A stretch of 64,000 bases of DNA, from assembly GCF_041435215.1 (NCBI RefSeq), contig NZ_CP108394.1, positions 7,378,001 through 7,442,000 on the forward strand. The letters are read 5' to 3'. Both the position numbers and the translations under genes were made by a program. The notes below the pieces were generated by a model. That model worked only from the letters and a program-made list of their open reading frames with translations. It was not told where the DNA came from and searched no databases. Shown here piece by piece: positions 36,188 to 46,423 of the stretch. Numbering within the stretch: position 1 is the first letter of the stretch; the number at the start of each line of letters is the position of its first letter. This DNA comes from Streptomyces sp. NBC_01314. GTDB lineage: Bacteria; Actinomycetota; Actinomycetes; Streptomycetales; Streptomycetaceae.

Positions 36188-38767
36188 CTATTCCGTGGTC
36201 GCCGCCGCGTCCGCGGCCTGGGCCTTGAGGGCCCGCTCCACGCCCGAGCGGGACTCCGAGACCAGTCGGCGGAGGGCCGCGTTGGGCTCGGCGGTGGTCA
36301 GCCAGGTGTCCGTCCTGTGCAGGGTGTCGGCCGAGACCTGGACGGTCGGGTAGAGGCCGATCGCGATCTGCTGGGCGATCTCGTGGGAGCGGGAGTCCCA
36401 GATCTCCTTCACCACCTCGAAGTACCTGTCGGTGTACTCGGCGAGGAGGTCACGCTGGTCGGTCTGGACGAAGCCGCCGATGACCGCTTCCTGGAGCGCG
36501 TTGGGGAGCTTGTCCGACTCGACCACCTGCGACCAGGCCTCGGCCTTGGCCTCGGAGGTCGGGCGGGAGGCGCGGGCGGTGGCGGCGTGGCGTTCGCCGG
36601 CGGCCGTCCTGTCGCGCTCGTACTCGCCGGCGATCTCCGCCTCGTCGTAGCGGCCCACCGCCGCGAGCCGCTGGACGAAGGACCAGCGCAGCTCGGTGTC
36701 GACGGCCAGGCCCTCGATCGTCTGCGTGCCCTCCAACAGGCCCTCCAGGAGGTCCAGTTGCTCGGGGGTGCGGGCGGTCGCCGCGAACGCGCGGGCCCAG
36801 GCCAGCTGGTGGTCGGAGGCGGCCACCGAGGCGCGCAGATGCGCGAGCGTGGCGTCCGTCCAACGGGTCAGCAGCGCCTCGCGGGCCGTCGGGTCGGCAT
36901 ACAGCTCGATCGCCAGCTTCACCTGCCGGTGCAGGGACTGGACGACACCGATGTCGGACTCCTTGCCGATGCCCGACAGGACGAGGGAGAGGTAGTCGCG
37001 GGTCGCCAGCTCCGCGTCACGTGTCATGTCCCAGGCCGAGGCCCAGCACAGCGCGCGGGGGAGGGAGGCCTCGAAGTCGCCGAGGTGCTCGGTGACGAAG
37101 GCGAGCGACTGCTCGTCCAGGCGGACCTTCGCGTACGACAGGTCGTCGTCGTTGAGGAGGACCACGGCCGGGCGGCGCCTGCCCACCAGCTGCGGTACGG
37201 CGGTCAGTTCGCCGTCGACGTCCAGCTCGATGCGCTCGTCGCGGACCAGTTTGCCGCTGGTGTCGTCCAGTTCGTACAGGCCGACCGCGATGCGGTGCGG
37301 GCGGAGCGTCGGCTCGCCCTTCGCGCCCGCGGGCAGCGCCGGGGCCTCCTGGCGGATCGCGAAGGAGGTGACGACACCGTGCTCGTCCGTCGCGATCTCG
37401 GGGCGCAGGACGTTGATGCCCGCCGTCTCCAGCCACGACTTCGACCAGGACTTCAGATCACGGCCGGAGGTCTCCTCCAGGGCGCCCAGCAGATCGGACA
37501 GGCGCGTGTTGCCGTAGGCGTGCGCCTTGAAGTACGCCTGCACGCCCCGGAAGAACTCGTCCTGGCCGACGTACGCGACGAGCTGCTTCAGGACGGAGGC
37601 GCCCTTCGCGTACGTGATGCCGTCGAAGTTGACGAGCACGTCGTCCAGGTCGCGGATCTCCGCCATGATCGGGTGCGTGGACGGCAGCTGGTCCTGCCGG
37701 TACGCCCAGGTCTTCATGGAGTTGGCGAACGTGGTCCAGGAGTGCGGCCACCGGGAACCGGGCGCGTCGGCCTGGCAGGCGATCGACGTGTACGTGGCGA
37801 ACGACTCGTTCAGCCACAGGTCGTTCCACCACTCCATGGTGACCAGGTCGCCGAACCACATGTGGGCCAGCTCGTGCAGGATGGTCTCGGCGCGGACCTC
37901 GTACGCGGCGTCCGTCACCTTCGAGCGGAAGACGTACTGGTCACGGATGGTCACCGCGCCCGCGTTCTCCATCGCGCCCGCGTTGAACTCCGGCACGAAC
38001 AGCTGGTCGTACTTCTTGAACGGGTACGCGTAGTCGAACTTCTCCTGGAACCAGTCGAAGCCCTGCCGGGTGACCGCGAAGATCGCGTCGGAGTCCAGGT
38101 GTTCGGCGAGGGACGGGCGGCAGTAGATGCCGAGCGGCACCGACTGCCCGTCCTTCTCGTACACGCTGTGCACGGAGTGGTACGGGCCGACGATGAGTGC
38201 CGTGATGTACGTCGAGATACGGGGCGTCGGCTCGAAGACCCAGATGTCGTCCTTGGGCTCCGGCGTCGGCGAGTTGGAGATGACGGTCCAGCCCGTCGGG
38301 GCCTTCACGGTGAACTGGAAGGTGGCCTTCAGATCCGGCTGCTCGAAGCTCGCGAAGACGCGGCGGGCGTCGGGGACCTCGAACTGGGTGTACAAGTACG
38401 TCTGGTTGTCGACCGGGTCGACGAACCGGTGCAGGCCTTCACCGGTGTTGGTGTACGCGGCGTCGGCCACGACCCGCAGGATGTTGCGGCCCTCCAGCAG
38501 GTCCGGCAGCGCGATCCGGGAGTCCGCGAAGACCTCCGCCGGGTCCAGCGCGTCGCCGTTGAGGGTCACCTCGTGGACGGTCGGGGCCACCAGGTCGATG
38601 AAGGACGCCGCGCCGTTCTCGACGACGTCGAAGCGCACCGTGGTCACGGACCGGTAGGTGCCACCCTCCTCCGCGCCGGAGAGGTCGAGATCGATCTCGT
38701 ACGAGTCGACGCTGAGCAGCGCCGCCCGCTGCTGAGCCTCGTCGCGGGTCAGGTTTGTGCCAGGCAC
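36188..38767 (-). CDS. pepN: Aminopeptidase N (M1 family), copy 1
   Basis: An 859-residue zinc aminopeptidase. GAMEN (substrate N-terminus binding) and HELAHMWFGDLVTMEWWNDLWLNESFA (HExxH plus distal Glu) are intact. The N-terminal beta saddle and the C-terminal ERAP1-like helical domain are present and of normal length. No signal peptide, so it acts in the cytoplasm. The GTG of VPGTNLTRDEAQ is chosen; the second copy at 51248-53854 starts with nearly the same sequence, VPGENLSRDEAQ, and GAGGAG lies eight bases before. Confidence 0.95.
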   Translation of the reverse strand: MPGTNLTRDEAQQRAALLSVDSYEIDLDLSGAEEGGTYRSVTTVRFDVVENGAASFIDLVAPTVHEVTLNGDALDPAEVFADSRIALPDLLEGRNILRVVADAAYTNTGEGLHRFVDPVDNQTYLYTQFEVPDARRVFASFEQPDLKATFQFTVKAPTGWTVISNSPTPEPKDDIWVFEPTPRISTYITALIVGPYHSVHSVYEKDGQSVPLGIYCRPSLAEHLDSDAIFAVTRQGFDWFQEKFDYAYPFKKYDQLFVPEFNAGAMENAGAVTIRDQYVFRSKVTDAAYEVRAETILHELAHMWFGDLVTMEWWNDLWLNESFATYTSIACQADAPGSRWPHSWTTFANSMKTWAYRQDQLPSTHPIMAEIRDLDDVLVNFDGITYAKGASVLKQLVAYVGQDEFFRGVQAYFKAHAYGNTRLSDLLGALEETSGRDLKSWSKSWLETAGINVLRPEIATDEHGVVTSFAIRQEAPALPAGAKGEPTLRPHRIAVGLYELDDTSGKLVRDERIELDVDGELTAVPQLVGRRRPAVVLLNDDDLSYAKVRLDEQSLAFVTEHLGDFEASLPRALCWASAWDMTRDAELATRDYLSLVLSGIGKESDIGVVQSLHRQVKLAIELYADPTAREALLTRWTDATLAHLRASVAASDHQLAWARAFAATARTPEQLDLLEGLLEGTQTIEGLAVDTELRWSFVQRLAAVGRYDEAEIAGEYERDRTAAGERHAATARASRPTSEAKAEAWSQVVESDKLPNALQEAVIGGFVQTDQRDLLAEYTDRYFEVVKEIWDSRSHEIAQQIAIGLYPTVQVSADTLHRTDTWLTTAEPNAALRRLVSESRSGVERALKAQAADAAATTE

Positions 38768-38828
38768 GCGGTCATCTCCTCGGTATGTGTGGTTGCGCCA
38801 TCCTTCCATGGGGGCGTGGTGTGCGGCC

Positions 38829-39008
38829 AAGTACGCCGAGCGAACAGAGGCCGAGTCCCGTTCAGCCGTGATACACGCAGCTATCGAACTCCTGCGGCGA
38901 GCACAGCTGGAGCAGGAATACACGGCGGCTTTCGCCGAGTCGGAGAGGAGCGAAGACGCTGCCCTCCGGGACCGGACGCGTCATCACCCGGCGCTCCGAA
39001 CACGCTGA
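38829..39008 (+). pseudogene. Remnant of a ribbon-helix-helix (CopG-type) antitoxin gene
   Basis: The frame reads KYAERTEAESRSAVIHAAIELL followed by RRAQLEQEYTAAFAESERSEDAALRDRT. This matches my memory of the helical part and C-tail of streptomycete RHH antitoxins (…RTEADSRSAVIHAAIELLR…EYTEAFAEWDASEDAALWDRT…). The N-terminal DNA-binding strand (of the KISVSLP type) is missing upstream, where the frame reads unrelated sequence, and the C-terminus runs into an unrelated tail. No toxin gene is adjacent. It is best read as a decayed antitoxin left after loss of a toxin-antitoxin pair. Confidence 0.5.
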
Positions 39009-39039
39009 GGGGGCCCACCGGCACCTGGTAGGCCCCCTC
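39007..39039 (-). terminator. Terminator of asd
   Basis: Stem GAGGGGGCC/GGCCCCCTC with a 15-base loop, 17 bases beyond the asd stop. Confidence 0.75.
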
Positions 39040-39055
39040 TGTGCGTACTGCCTGC

Positions 39056-40430
<1,375 letters not shown>

Positions 40431-40964
40431 GTGCTGCGCAGAAAGGCGCGCCACGTCGAGAGCGTCCAGGAGGCGGACGATCCACTGGACGAGGCCCAGG
40501 AGCGGCGGGTGCGGGCGGTGCTCGCGCTCGGCGGTGTGCCGCAGTCGGACCTGCTGGACGGGGTACAGCAGGTACGGCTGCGGCTGCTGGAGCGGGCCGC
40601 GAGCGGCCGTGAGGCACCGCGGGACGTGTCCGCGTGGGCGGCGGTGGTCGCGTCCAACCTGGCGATGGACTGGCACCGCGCCAAGCGGCGCCAGGAGCGC
40701 CTGGGAGAGCGCCTGGCCTCGCTGCGGCAGCCGGCGGCGCACCCCTCCGGCGAGGACTCCAGCGTGCTCTCGCTCGCCGTCGCCCGAGGCCTGGACGAGT
40801 TGCCCGACGCCTTGCGCCAGGTCCTCGTCCTGCGCTTCTACGCCGACCTGCCGGTGCGTGGGATCGCCGATGAACTCGGCATCCCCGAGGGCACGGTCAA
40901 GAGCAGGCTCCACTCGGCGGTCCGCGCACTGCGCTCCCGCCTGCACGAGGACGAGGTGGTGTGA
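40431..40964 (+). CDS. ECF-type RNA polymerase sigma factor
   Basis: A 177-residue sigma-70 family protein with regions 2 and 4 only. Region 4 is LPDALRQVLVLRFYADLPVRGIADELGIPEGTVKSRLHSAVRALRSRL; region 2 includes WAAVVASNLAMDWHRAKRR. The GTG at 40431 is preceded by GGAAGGGGGG. The usual region 2 DDL...RL motif is weak (LLDGVQQVRLRLLERA). The next gene begins one base after the stop, so it probably encodes the membrane partner controlling this sigma factor. Confidence 0.88.
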   Translation: MLRRKARHVESVQEADDPLDEAQERRVRAVLALGGVPQSDLLDGVQQVRLRLLERAASGREAPRDVSAWAAVVASNLAMDWHRAKRRQERLGERLASLRQPAAHPSGEDSSVLSLAVARGLDELPDALRQVLVLRFYADLPVRGIADELGIPEGTVKSRLHSAVRALRSRLHEDEVV

Positions 40965-40965
40965 C

Positions 40966-42024
40966 GTGGCCGCCCGGGACGACAGCAGGCGCGACGCCGA
41001 GTACGACGACATCGCGCACGGGCACGGCGAGCACGACGACCTCGCCTTGGGTGACGGCGCCGAGCGAGCCGGGCAGCCCGAACACGACGGCGCTCGGCAG
41101 GACGATCACGACGGCGTTCGGCAGGGCGAGGACGGCGCTCGGGATTACGGCGACATCGTTCACGACGGCCCCGCCTACGCCGGCATGGACGCGCTGATGG
41201 CCGCCCTTCTCGACGAGCCGCTGCCCGAAGAAGCCCTGAGGGACGCCGAGTTCGTGGCGTCGCGTGACGCGGCCGCCACCGACGTGGCGCTGCTGAGGGA
41301 GCAGCTGGGGCTGATCGGTGAGGCGCTGGCGGTGACGGGTGAGGACGCCGTGGCCGGGGTCCCGCCGGGGCGACCCGTGGCCGCGCGGCCGGGGGACGCG
41401 GCCGGTGCCGAGACGGACCCCGGGCGGGTGCCCCGGCCCGCGCAGGCCCCCACCGCGTCGGTGACGCCCCTGCTGCCGCGGCCGTCCCGCGCCCGGCACG
41501 CCCTGAAGATCACCTTCGGCACCCTCGCCGCCGCGGCGGCCGCGTCCGTGGTCCTCGGCGTGGGCTGGGTCGCCGTACAGGCCGGCGGCGGGGCGAACAG
41601 CTCGAAGTCGTCGGCCGACTCGGGTGTCTCCGAAGAGTCGGCAGGCAAGAGTGACAACAGCCTGGAGGACAGCGACGGGGGGGACGACTCGGCCTCGCGC
41701 AACCCTGAGGGATACGTCGCCTGTGCCCGCGTCATCGTCGAGGGCACCGTCACGGAGGTCGAACCCGTGACCGGTGCCGCGCAGGACCGGATCACGGTCG
41801 AGGTGGACCGCTGGATCAAGCCCGGCAAGGGCGAGGACCACATCACCTTCCCCATGGACCACGATGTCGACCCCCGGCTGCGGCAGGGCGACCACGTCCT
41901 GGTCGGCATCCCGGGCGACAGCGCCCAGCCGGACATCTGGACCACGAAGGAGGCGGAGATCGCCCGCGACCGGGCCTGGATCGAGGCGGCGCTGCCGGAC
42001 TCGGAGGAGCTGCCGTGCGAGTGA
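40966..42024 (+). CDS. Membrane protein, probable regulator (anti-sigma-like) of the ECF sigma factor
   Basis: A 352-residue protein starting with GTG just after the sigma gene. The first 70 residues are a low-complexity Asp/His/Gly-rich tail (HGHGEHDD and similar). A helical segment follows (MDALMAALLDEPLPEEALRDAEFVASRDAAATDVALLREQL) that could bind the sigma factor, then one membrane helix (about 180-205), a Ser/Asp-rich linker and an extracytoplasmic domain with DPRLRQGDHVLVGIPG and two cysteines. The layout fits a transmembrane anti-sigma factor, but no ZAS zinc motif is seen. ATG at 41185 is an alternative start that would drop the His-rich tail. Confidence 0.65.
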   Translation: MAARDDSRRDAEYDDIAHGHGEHDDLALGDGAERAGQPEHDGARQDDHDGVRQGEDGARDYGDIVHDGPAYAGMDALMAALLDEPLPEEALRDAEFVASRDAAATDVALLREQLGLIGEALAVTGEDAVAGVPPGRPVAARPGDAAGAETDPGRVPRPAQAPTASVTPLLPRPSRARHALKITFGTLAAAAAASVVLGVGWVAVQAGGGANSSKSSADSGVSEESAGKSDNSLEDSDGGDDSASRNPEGYVACARVIVEGTVTEVEPVTGAAQDRITVEVDRWIKPGKGEDHITFPMDHDVDPRLRQGDHVLVGIPGDSAQPDIWTTKEAEIARDRAWIEAALPDSEELPCE

Positions 42025-42039
42025 TCCGCTGAACGCCGA

Positions 42040-42071
42040 AGGGGCGGGTGTCCTTCCGGACACCCGCCCCT
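42040..42071. terminator. Bidirectional terminator
   Basis: A perfect 14-bp stem (AGGGGCGGGTGTCC and its complement) with loop TTCC lies between the anti-sigma-like gene and the convergent protease gene. Confidence 0.92.
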
Positions 42072-42096
42072 CCTTCACTCACGTACTACCGGCGCA

Positions 42097-45000
42097 CTAC
42101 GGCGTGACCTTCTCGATCCGTACGCTGCCGATGCCCGCGGCGGTGCCGCGCGCGTTCACCAGCTGGACCTGGCCGAAGAACTCCCGGCCGGCCGGGGCCG
42201 CGGCGGCCGCGACGACGTCACCGGAGACGGTCGTCGAGCCACCCGTGGCGAGCTTGACGGCGGTGTCGGCGACCTTCACCTCGCCCAGGGCGGAGGAGAA
42301 GAACACGTCGCGGTAGTCGTACGCGGTGGACCCGGCGGGAACCGCGTAGCCGACGACCTCGACGGTGTACGTACCGGCGGCCGGCGAGGGGATGGAGACG
42401 GACTCCTCGGAGTCGCCGTCCGCAGAGCTCCCGACCTCGACGCCTGCGGCGTTGTAGACGTACAGGTCCAGGTCGGCGCCCGTGTCCGCCGTGTTGCCGA
42501 TGGTGACGTCCAGGGACTCGGCGCCCGCGGGCACCTCGACCGTGGAGGTCTGGGTGACACCGGTCGCGATGGTCGGCCGGTCGGACTTGGCCGAGCCGAG
42601 CGGGCCGCCCGTCAGCTTGCCGTCGATGGGGGCAAGCTTGTTGGTCACCTTCCAGGAGGCGGCGGTCGGCGTGCCGACCTTGGCCTCGGGCACGGTGACG
42701 ACCTCGGGGTCGAAGTTCGCCCCGTACACCGCGAAGTTCAGCTTGAAGGTGTTGTCGAGCACCGGTGACGTCCGGCGCGACTCGACCTCGAACTCCCAGA
42801 CACCGGGCTGCGGGTTGGCGTACGACCGCACGTCCGGCTTGCAGCCGTTGCCGTCCAGGTAGTTGTTGTAGCAGGTCAGGGAGCTGGTGCTCTCGACCGC
42901 GACGCCGTACGGGTGGTTGGCGATGAAGCGGGTCTGGCTCTTGTCCTTCAGCCCGCTGATCGCGACCTCAAGGCTCTTCGCACCCTCGGGGACGGTGACG
43001 AAGTACGACTTGAAGGCGTTGCGCTGGACCGTGCTGGACACCGAGTGGGTGTACTTCAGCGGCGTGGAGACGACCACCGTGTTGAGAATCTGCTTGTCGA
43101 CGCCCACGGTCTTCGGGTCGTCGACCTCCAGGATCACGCTGCTGATGCCGGCGTTCTCCGGCTTGGCGGCGATCTTCACGGTGACCGGCTTGTTCAGCGG
43201 CAGGGAGACCTCGTCGTCGCCGACGATCGAGAACGTGTCGTTCTCGTCGTTCTCCAGGCGCAGGTCGTGGCGGATCGCCTTGTCGGCTCCGGAGGTGCGG
43301 GTGACGGTGACGTCGTACGTCTTCGTCTGCCCGGCCTTCAGGCCGCCCTCGCGGTCGTAGACGCCGGTGCCGAAGCCCGGGGTCTTCAGCGCGAAGTCGA
43401 TAGCCGTGTCGACGGGAGCCTTGACCGCGTAGTCGTGCGCCGTGGCGCCCGCCTTGATCGACTTCCACGCGGCGACGATGTCCATCAGGCCCGCGCCCTC
43501 GGCGTACGCCTGCACGCGCCGGATGTGGTCGGCGGTCGAGGTCAGCGCGGTGCGCAGCTTCGCGGGCGTCAGTTCGATGCCCTTCTGCTTCGCGGCGCTG
43601 AGCAGCAGCGCGGAGGCGCCGGCCGCCTGCGGGGAGGCCATCGACGTGCCGTTCAGCATCTGGTAGCCGGCCGGCAGTTGGTAGCCGGCCTCGGGGGCGA
43701 TGACGCCCGGCAGCCAGGTCTGCGTGGTGTTGATGGAGGCGCCGGGCGCCACCAGGGTCGGGGTGAAGCCGCCGTCCTCACGCGGTCCGCGCGAGGAGAA
43801 GTTGAACAGCTGGTACCCCTTGGTGACCTCCGAGCCGTAGTTCGAGGCCCAGGTCGCCTTGGAGACGGACGCGCCGACCGAGATCACCTTGTCGGCAAGA
43901 CCGGGGTCGCCGATGGTGTTGGCGCCGGGGCCGGAGTTGCCGGCCGAGATGACCAGCTGGACGCCGTAGGTGTCGATGAGACGCGTGTACAGCTCGGCGC
44001 GGGCGTTGTTGCCGTCGTTCAGCGCCGGGAGGCCGCCGATGGACATGTTGATGATGTCGACGCCGCGGTTGACGACGAGGTCGATCATGCCCTCGGTGAG
44101 CGCCACGTTGGTGCAGCCGGGGCCGAACTCGCAGGCGCGGGAGGAGACGATCTTCGCGCCGGGGGCGGCGCCGTTCATCTTGCCGCCGAACAGGCCGTTG
44201 GCGGCGGTGATGCCGGCGACGTGGGTGCCGTGCTCGCTGGAGATCAGACCGATGTTGACGAAGTCGGCCTTCTTGCCGACCCAGTCGCCCCCGAAGGGGT
44301 CCATCGGGACGTCCTTGCGGTACTCCACGACGAACGGCTGACGCTCGGCGACGTCGGTCGCCGGGTTGTCGGTGCCGAAGTAGCCGATCTGGTAGCCGTC
44401 CTTGTACGGCTTCATCGGCTTGTCGTCGGTGAAGTTGAAGTTCTGGTTCACGTCGACGGTGACCGTGCCGGCCGCCGCGTTGTAGAGCACACCCCACGCG
44501 TCGGTGGTGTCGCCGTCGCGGTTCACGTCGCCCGCCGCGTCTCCGGCCGCCGTGGCGGACTCGCGGAAGGTGTTGACGGAGTACGAGCCCGCGGGCGCGG
44601 TCCAGGTCCGGCCGCCGAAGGTGAAGGTCGGCCCGGAGACCGAGTTCGTCATCGGGCGCCAGCTGCCGTCGCCGTCGACGATCGGGTCGGTCGACGTCAC
44701 CCAGTCGACGATCTTGCGCTCGCCGGTGGTCGTCTTCTGCAGCGCCGGGTGCGCGAGGTCGACACCGGAGTCCAGGATGCCGATGGTGATGCCCCGGCCG
44801 TCCGCCGTCGGGTTCTTCCGCACGAAGTCGACGGCGCCCGTCTCGAAGGACGGGTTGTACGGGTTCTCGGCGGGGGTGTTCTTGTCCGGCCCCGGGTACG
44901 TCTCGGCGACCGTGGCCTGCGGCTTCGCGTCCTTCGCGGTGTCCGCGAGCGGCGACGGGTCGTCGAGGACGATCTCCTGGCGCAGGTCGATGCCCTGCAC

Positions 45001-45411
45001 GGAGGAGAGCTTCGCGGCGGCCGAGATGGCCGAGTCGGCGCTCTTGGTCGGGACCGTGGCGCGGACGTAGCCGAGCTTGTCGTAGGTGCGGCCCACGGAG
45101 CCGCCCTTGACCGCGTCCAGCTGCTCGGCGACCTGTTCGGTCTTGCCGGGCTTGGTGGCGATCATCATCGTGACGTTCTTGTCGCCGTCGGCCTTGGCCT
45201 CGGCGAGCAGGTCGGCGTCGGCCGAGCCGAGCTTGTCGTGCGCGGACTTGACGCCGCCGTCCGCCGGGACGGCGGTGGACGGGTCGTCCGCGGAGAAGGC
45301 CATGGGTATCGGCCCGGCCGCGGAGAGCGCGGCGACCAGACCCGCGGCCACGGCTATGCGGGCCACGCGTCTCGTACCCGGTCGGGGGCCGGGCTGGGGG
45401 GTGAGGGTCAT
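42097..45411 (-). CDS. Secreted subtilisin-like serine protease (S8 family)
   Basis: A 1104-residue exported protease. The signal peptide is PGTRRVARIAVAAGLVAALSAAG...AFS. An inhibitor-I9-like propeptide follows (KNVTMMIATKPGKTEQVAEQLDAVKGGSV). The catalytic triad is intact: Asp in GILDSGVD, His in SSEHGTHVAGI and Ser in LNGTSMASPQAAG, with oxyanion Asn in ISAGNSGPG. The large C-terminus has Ig-like and pre-peptidase C-terminal (PPC)-type beta domains that aid secretion or substrate binding. The ATG at 45411 is preferred to that at 45417, since AAGGG is six bases before the former and touches the latter. Confidence 0.92.
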   Translation of the reverse strand: MTLTPQPGPRPGTRRVARIAVAAGLVAALSAAGPIPMAFSADDPSTAVPADGGVKSAHDKLGSADADLLAEAKADGDKNVTMMIATKPGKTEQVAEQLDAVKGGSVGRTYDKLGYVRATVPTKSADSAISAAAKLSSVQGIDLRQEIVLDDPSPLADTAKDAKPQATVAETYPGPDKNTPAENPYNPSFETGAVDFVRKNPTADGRGITIGILDSGVDLAHPALQKTTTGERKIVDWVTSTDPIVDGDGSWRPMTNSVSGPTFTFGGRTWTAPAGSYSVNTFRESATAAGDAAGDVNRDGDTTDAWGVLYNAAAGTVTVDVNQNFNFTDDKPMKPYKDGYQIGYFGTDNPATDVAERQPFVVEYRKDVPMDPFGGDWVGKKADFVNIGLISSEHGTHVAGITAANGLFGGKMNGAAPGAKIVSSRACEFGPGCTNVALTEGMIDLVVNRGVDIINMSIGGLPALNDGNNARAELYTRLIDTYGVQLVISAGNSGPGANTIGDPGLADKVISVGASVSKATWASNYGSEVTKGYQLFNFSSRGPREDGGFTPTLVAPGASINTTQTWLPGVIAPEAGYQLPAGYQMLNGTSMASPQAAGASALLLSAAKQKGIELTPAKLRTALTSTADHIRRVQAYAEGAGLMDIVAAWKSIKAGATAHDYAVKAPVDTAIDFALKTPGFGTGVYDREGGLKAGQTKTYDVTVTRTSGADKAIRHDLRLENDENDTFSIVGDDEVSLPLNKPVTVKIAAKPENAGISSVILEVDDPKTVGVDKQILNTVVVSTPLKYTHSVSSTVQRNAFKSYFVTVPEGAKSLEVAISGLKDKSQTRFIANHPYGVAVESTSSLTCYNNYLDGNGCKPDVRSYANPQPGVWEFEVESRRTSPVLDNTFKLNFAVYGANFDPEVVTVPEAKVGTPTAASWKVTNKLAPIDGKLTGGPLGSAKSDRPTIATGVTQTSTVEVPAGAESLDVTIGNTADTGADLDLYVYNAAGVEVGSSADGDSEESVSIPSPAAGTYTVEVVGYAVPAGSTAYDYRDVFFSSALGEVKVADTAVKLATGGSTTVSGDVVAAAAAPAGREFFGQVQLVNARGTAAGIGSVRIEKVTP

Positions 45412-45640
45412 CGACATCCCTTGTAGGTAAGGAATCCAGAGCACGAGCATGGATGATCCGAGCGGCGGGTTCGGATCGGTCCGGTCCGATATGCGGTCCC
45501 GGATGATCGCCCAGTCTTACCAAAGTGATAGATGTTTGGGGAGAGTTGACCGAGACGGGAACCATTTCATGGGGTAAACCCTCAACCCGTCATGGACGCA
45601 ATGGCCGCGAATGAGCGGACATTGTGGGTAACGTCTGTGC

Positions 45641-46102
45641 ATGCGCGAAGAGTTGAGGGTGGCGGCCTACGCCGTGTGCGTACGCGACGGACACCTGTTG
45701 CTGGCCCGCTGGGTCTCCCGGGACGGGCTGAAGAAGTGGACCCTGCCCGGCGGCGGTATGGAGCACGGCGAGAACCCGTACGACACGGTCGTCCGGGAAG
45801 CGGCCGAGGAGACCGGCTACTCCGTCGAACCCACCACCCTCCTCGGCATCGACACCAACAGAGGCGAGAACCCCCGCCGCCTCGGCACCCGCGTCGACTT
45901 CCAGGCCCTCCGCATCGTCTACGAAGCCCGCGTCACCGGCGGCGACCTCCGCCACGAGACGAACGGCTCCACGGACATGGCCGCCTGGCACCCGCTGGAG
46001 GAGGTCCCGGAGCTGGAGAGGGTGGGCCTGGTGGACGTAGGCCTGCGCCTGTGGAGGGAACGCCCGCAGAACGGCCACCTGGAACGGCCGGTCACCTCTT
46101 AG
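45641..46102 (+). CDS. NUDIX hydrolase
   Basis: A 153-residue enzyme with a full NUDIX box GGGMEHGENPYDTVVREAAEETGY (residues 37-60: G, E at +6, REAAEETG). It hydrolyses nucleoside diphosphates linked to another group; the substrate is not predictable. It is divergent from the protease gene. No ribosome-binding site precedes the ATG, and translation might be leaderless. Confidence 0.9.
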   Translation: MREELRVAAYAVCVRDGHLLLARWVSRDGLKKWTLPGGGMEHGENPYDTVVREAAEETGYSVEPTTLLGIDTNRGENPRRLGTRVDFQALRIVYEARVTGGDLRHETNGSTDMAAWHPLEEVPELERVGLVDVGLRLWRERPQNGHLERPVTS

Positions 46103-46423
46103 GGCGCGGGCACACACGGCCAACCCGCACCCGCACCCCACCATCACCGCAAGCCCCACGGCGAATCGGTGCCCTACCCCACCAGGTGAACAAGGAGTGA
46201 CCGCTTCCCTTCACTTCCGCTCACATTCGGAAACGCCCGGTGGGCGCGCACCGTACCCGTAGATCCACGTACGGTGATCGGCGCCACCCGTTGCCGCCTC
46301 GTTAACGTCCAGGCCATCCCGGCTGCCAAGCATCAAGTACGAGCGGGAAACATCATCGGCCGCACCCCGGCCGGAGGCCCCCGCGACCACTTCCGACGCG
46401 TTCGCACTCGGGGAGACCGCGCC
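46103..46423. promoter_or_regulatory. Intergenic region with a PHO-box-like direct repeat (46181-46202)
   Basis: The gap between the NUDIX and phosphoesterase genes holds no ORF with a ribosome-binding site. On the minus strand GGTCACTCCTT and GTTCACCTGGT are two adjacent 11-bp units matching the PhoP consensus G(G/T)TCAYYYR. They are about 220 bases upstream of the phosphoesterase start and in reverse orientation, so the assignment is weak but fits the phosphatase role. Confidence 0.35.
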
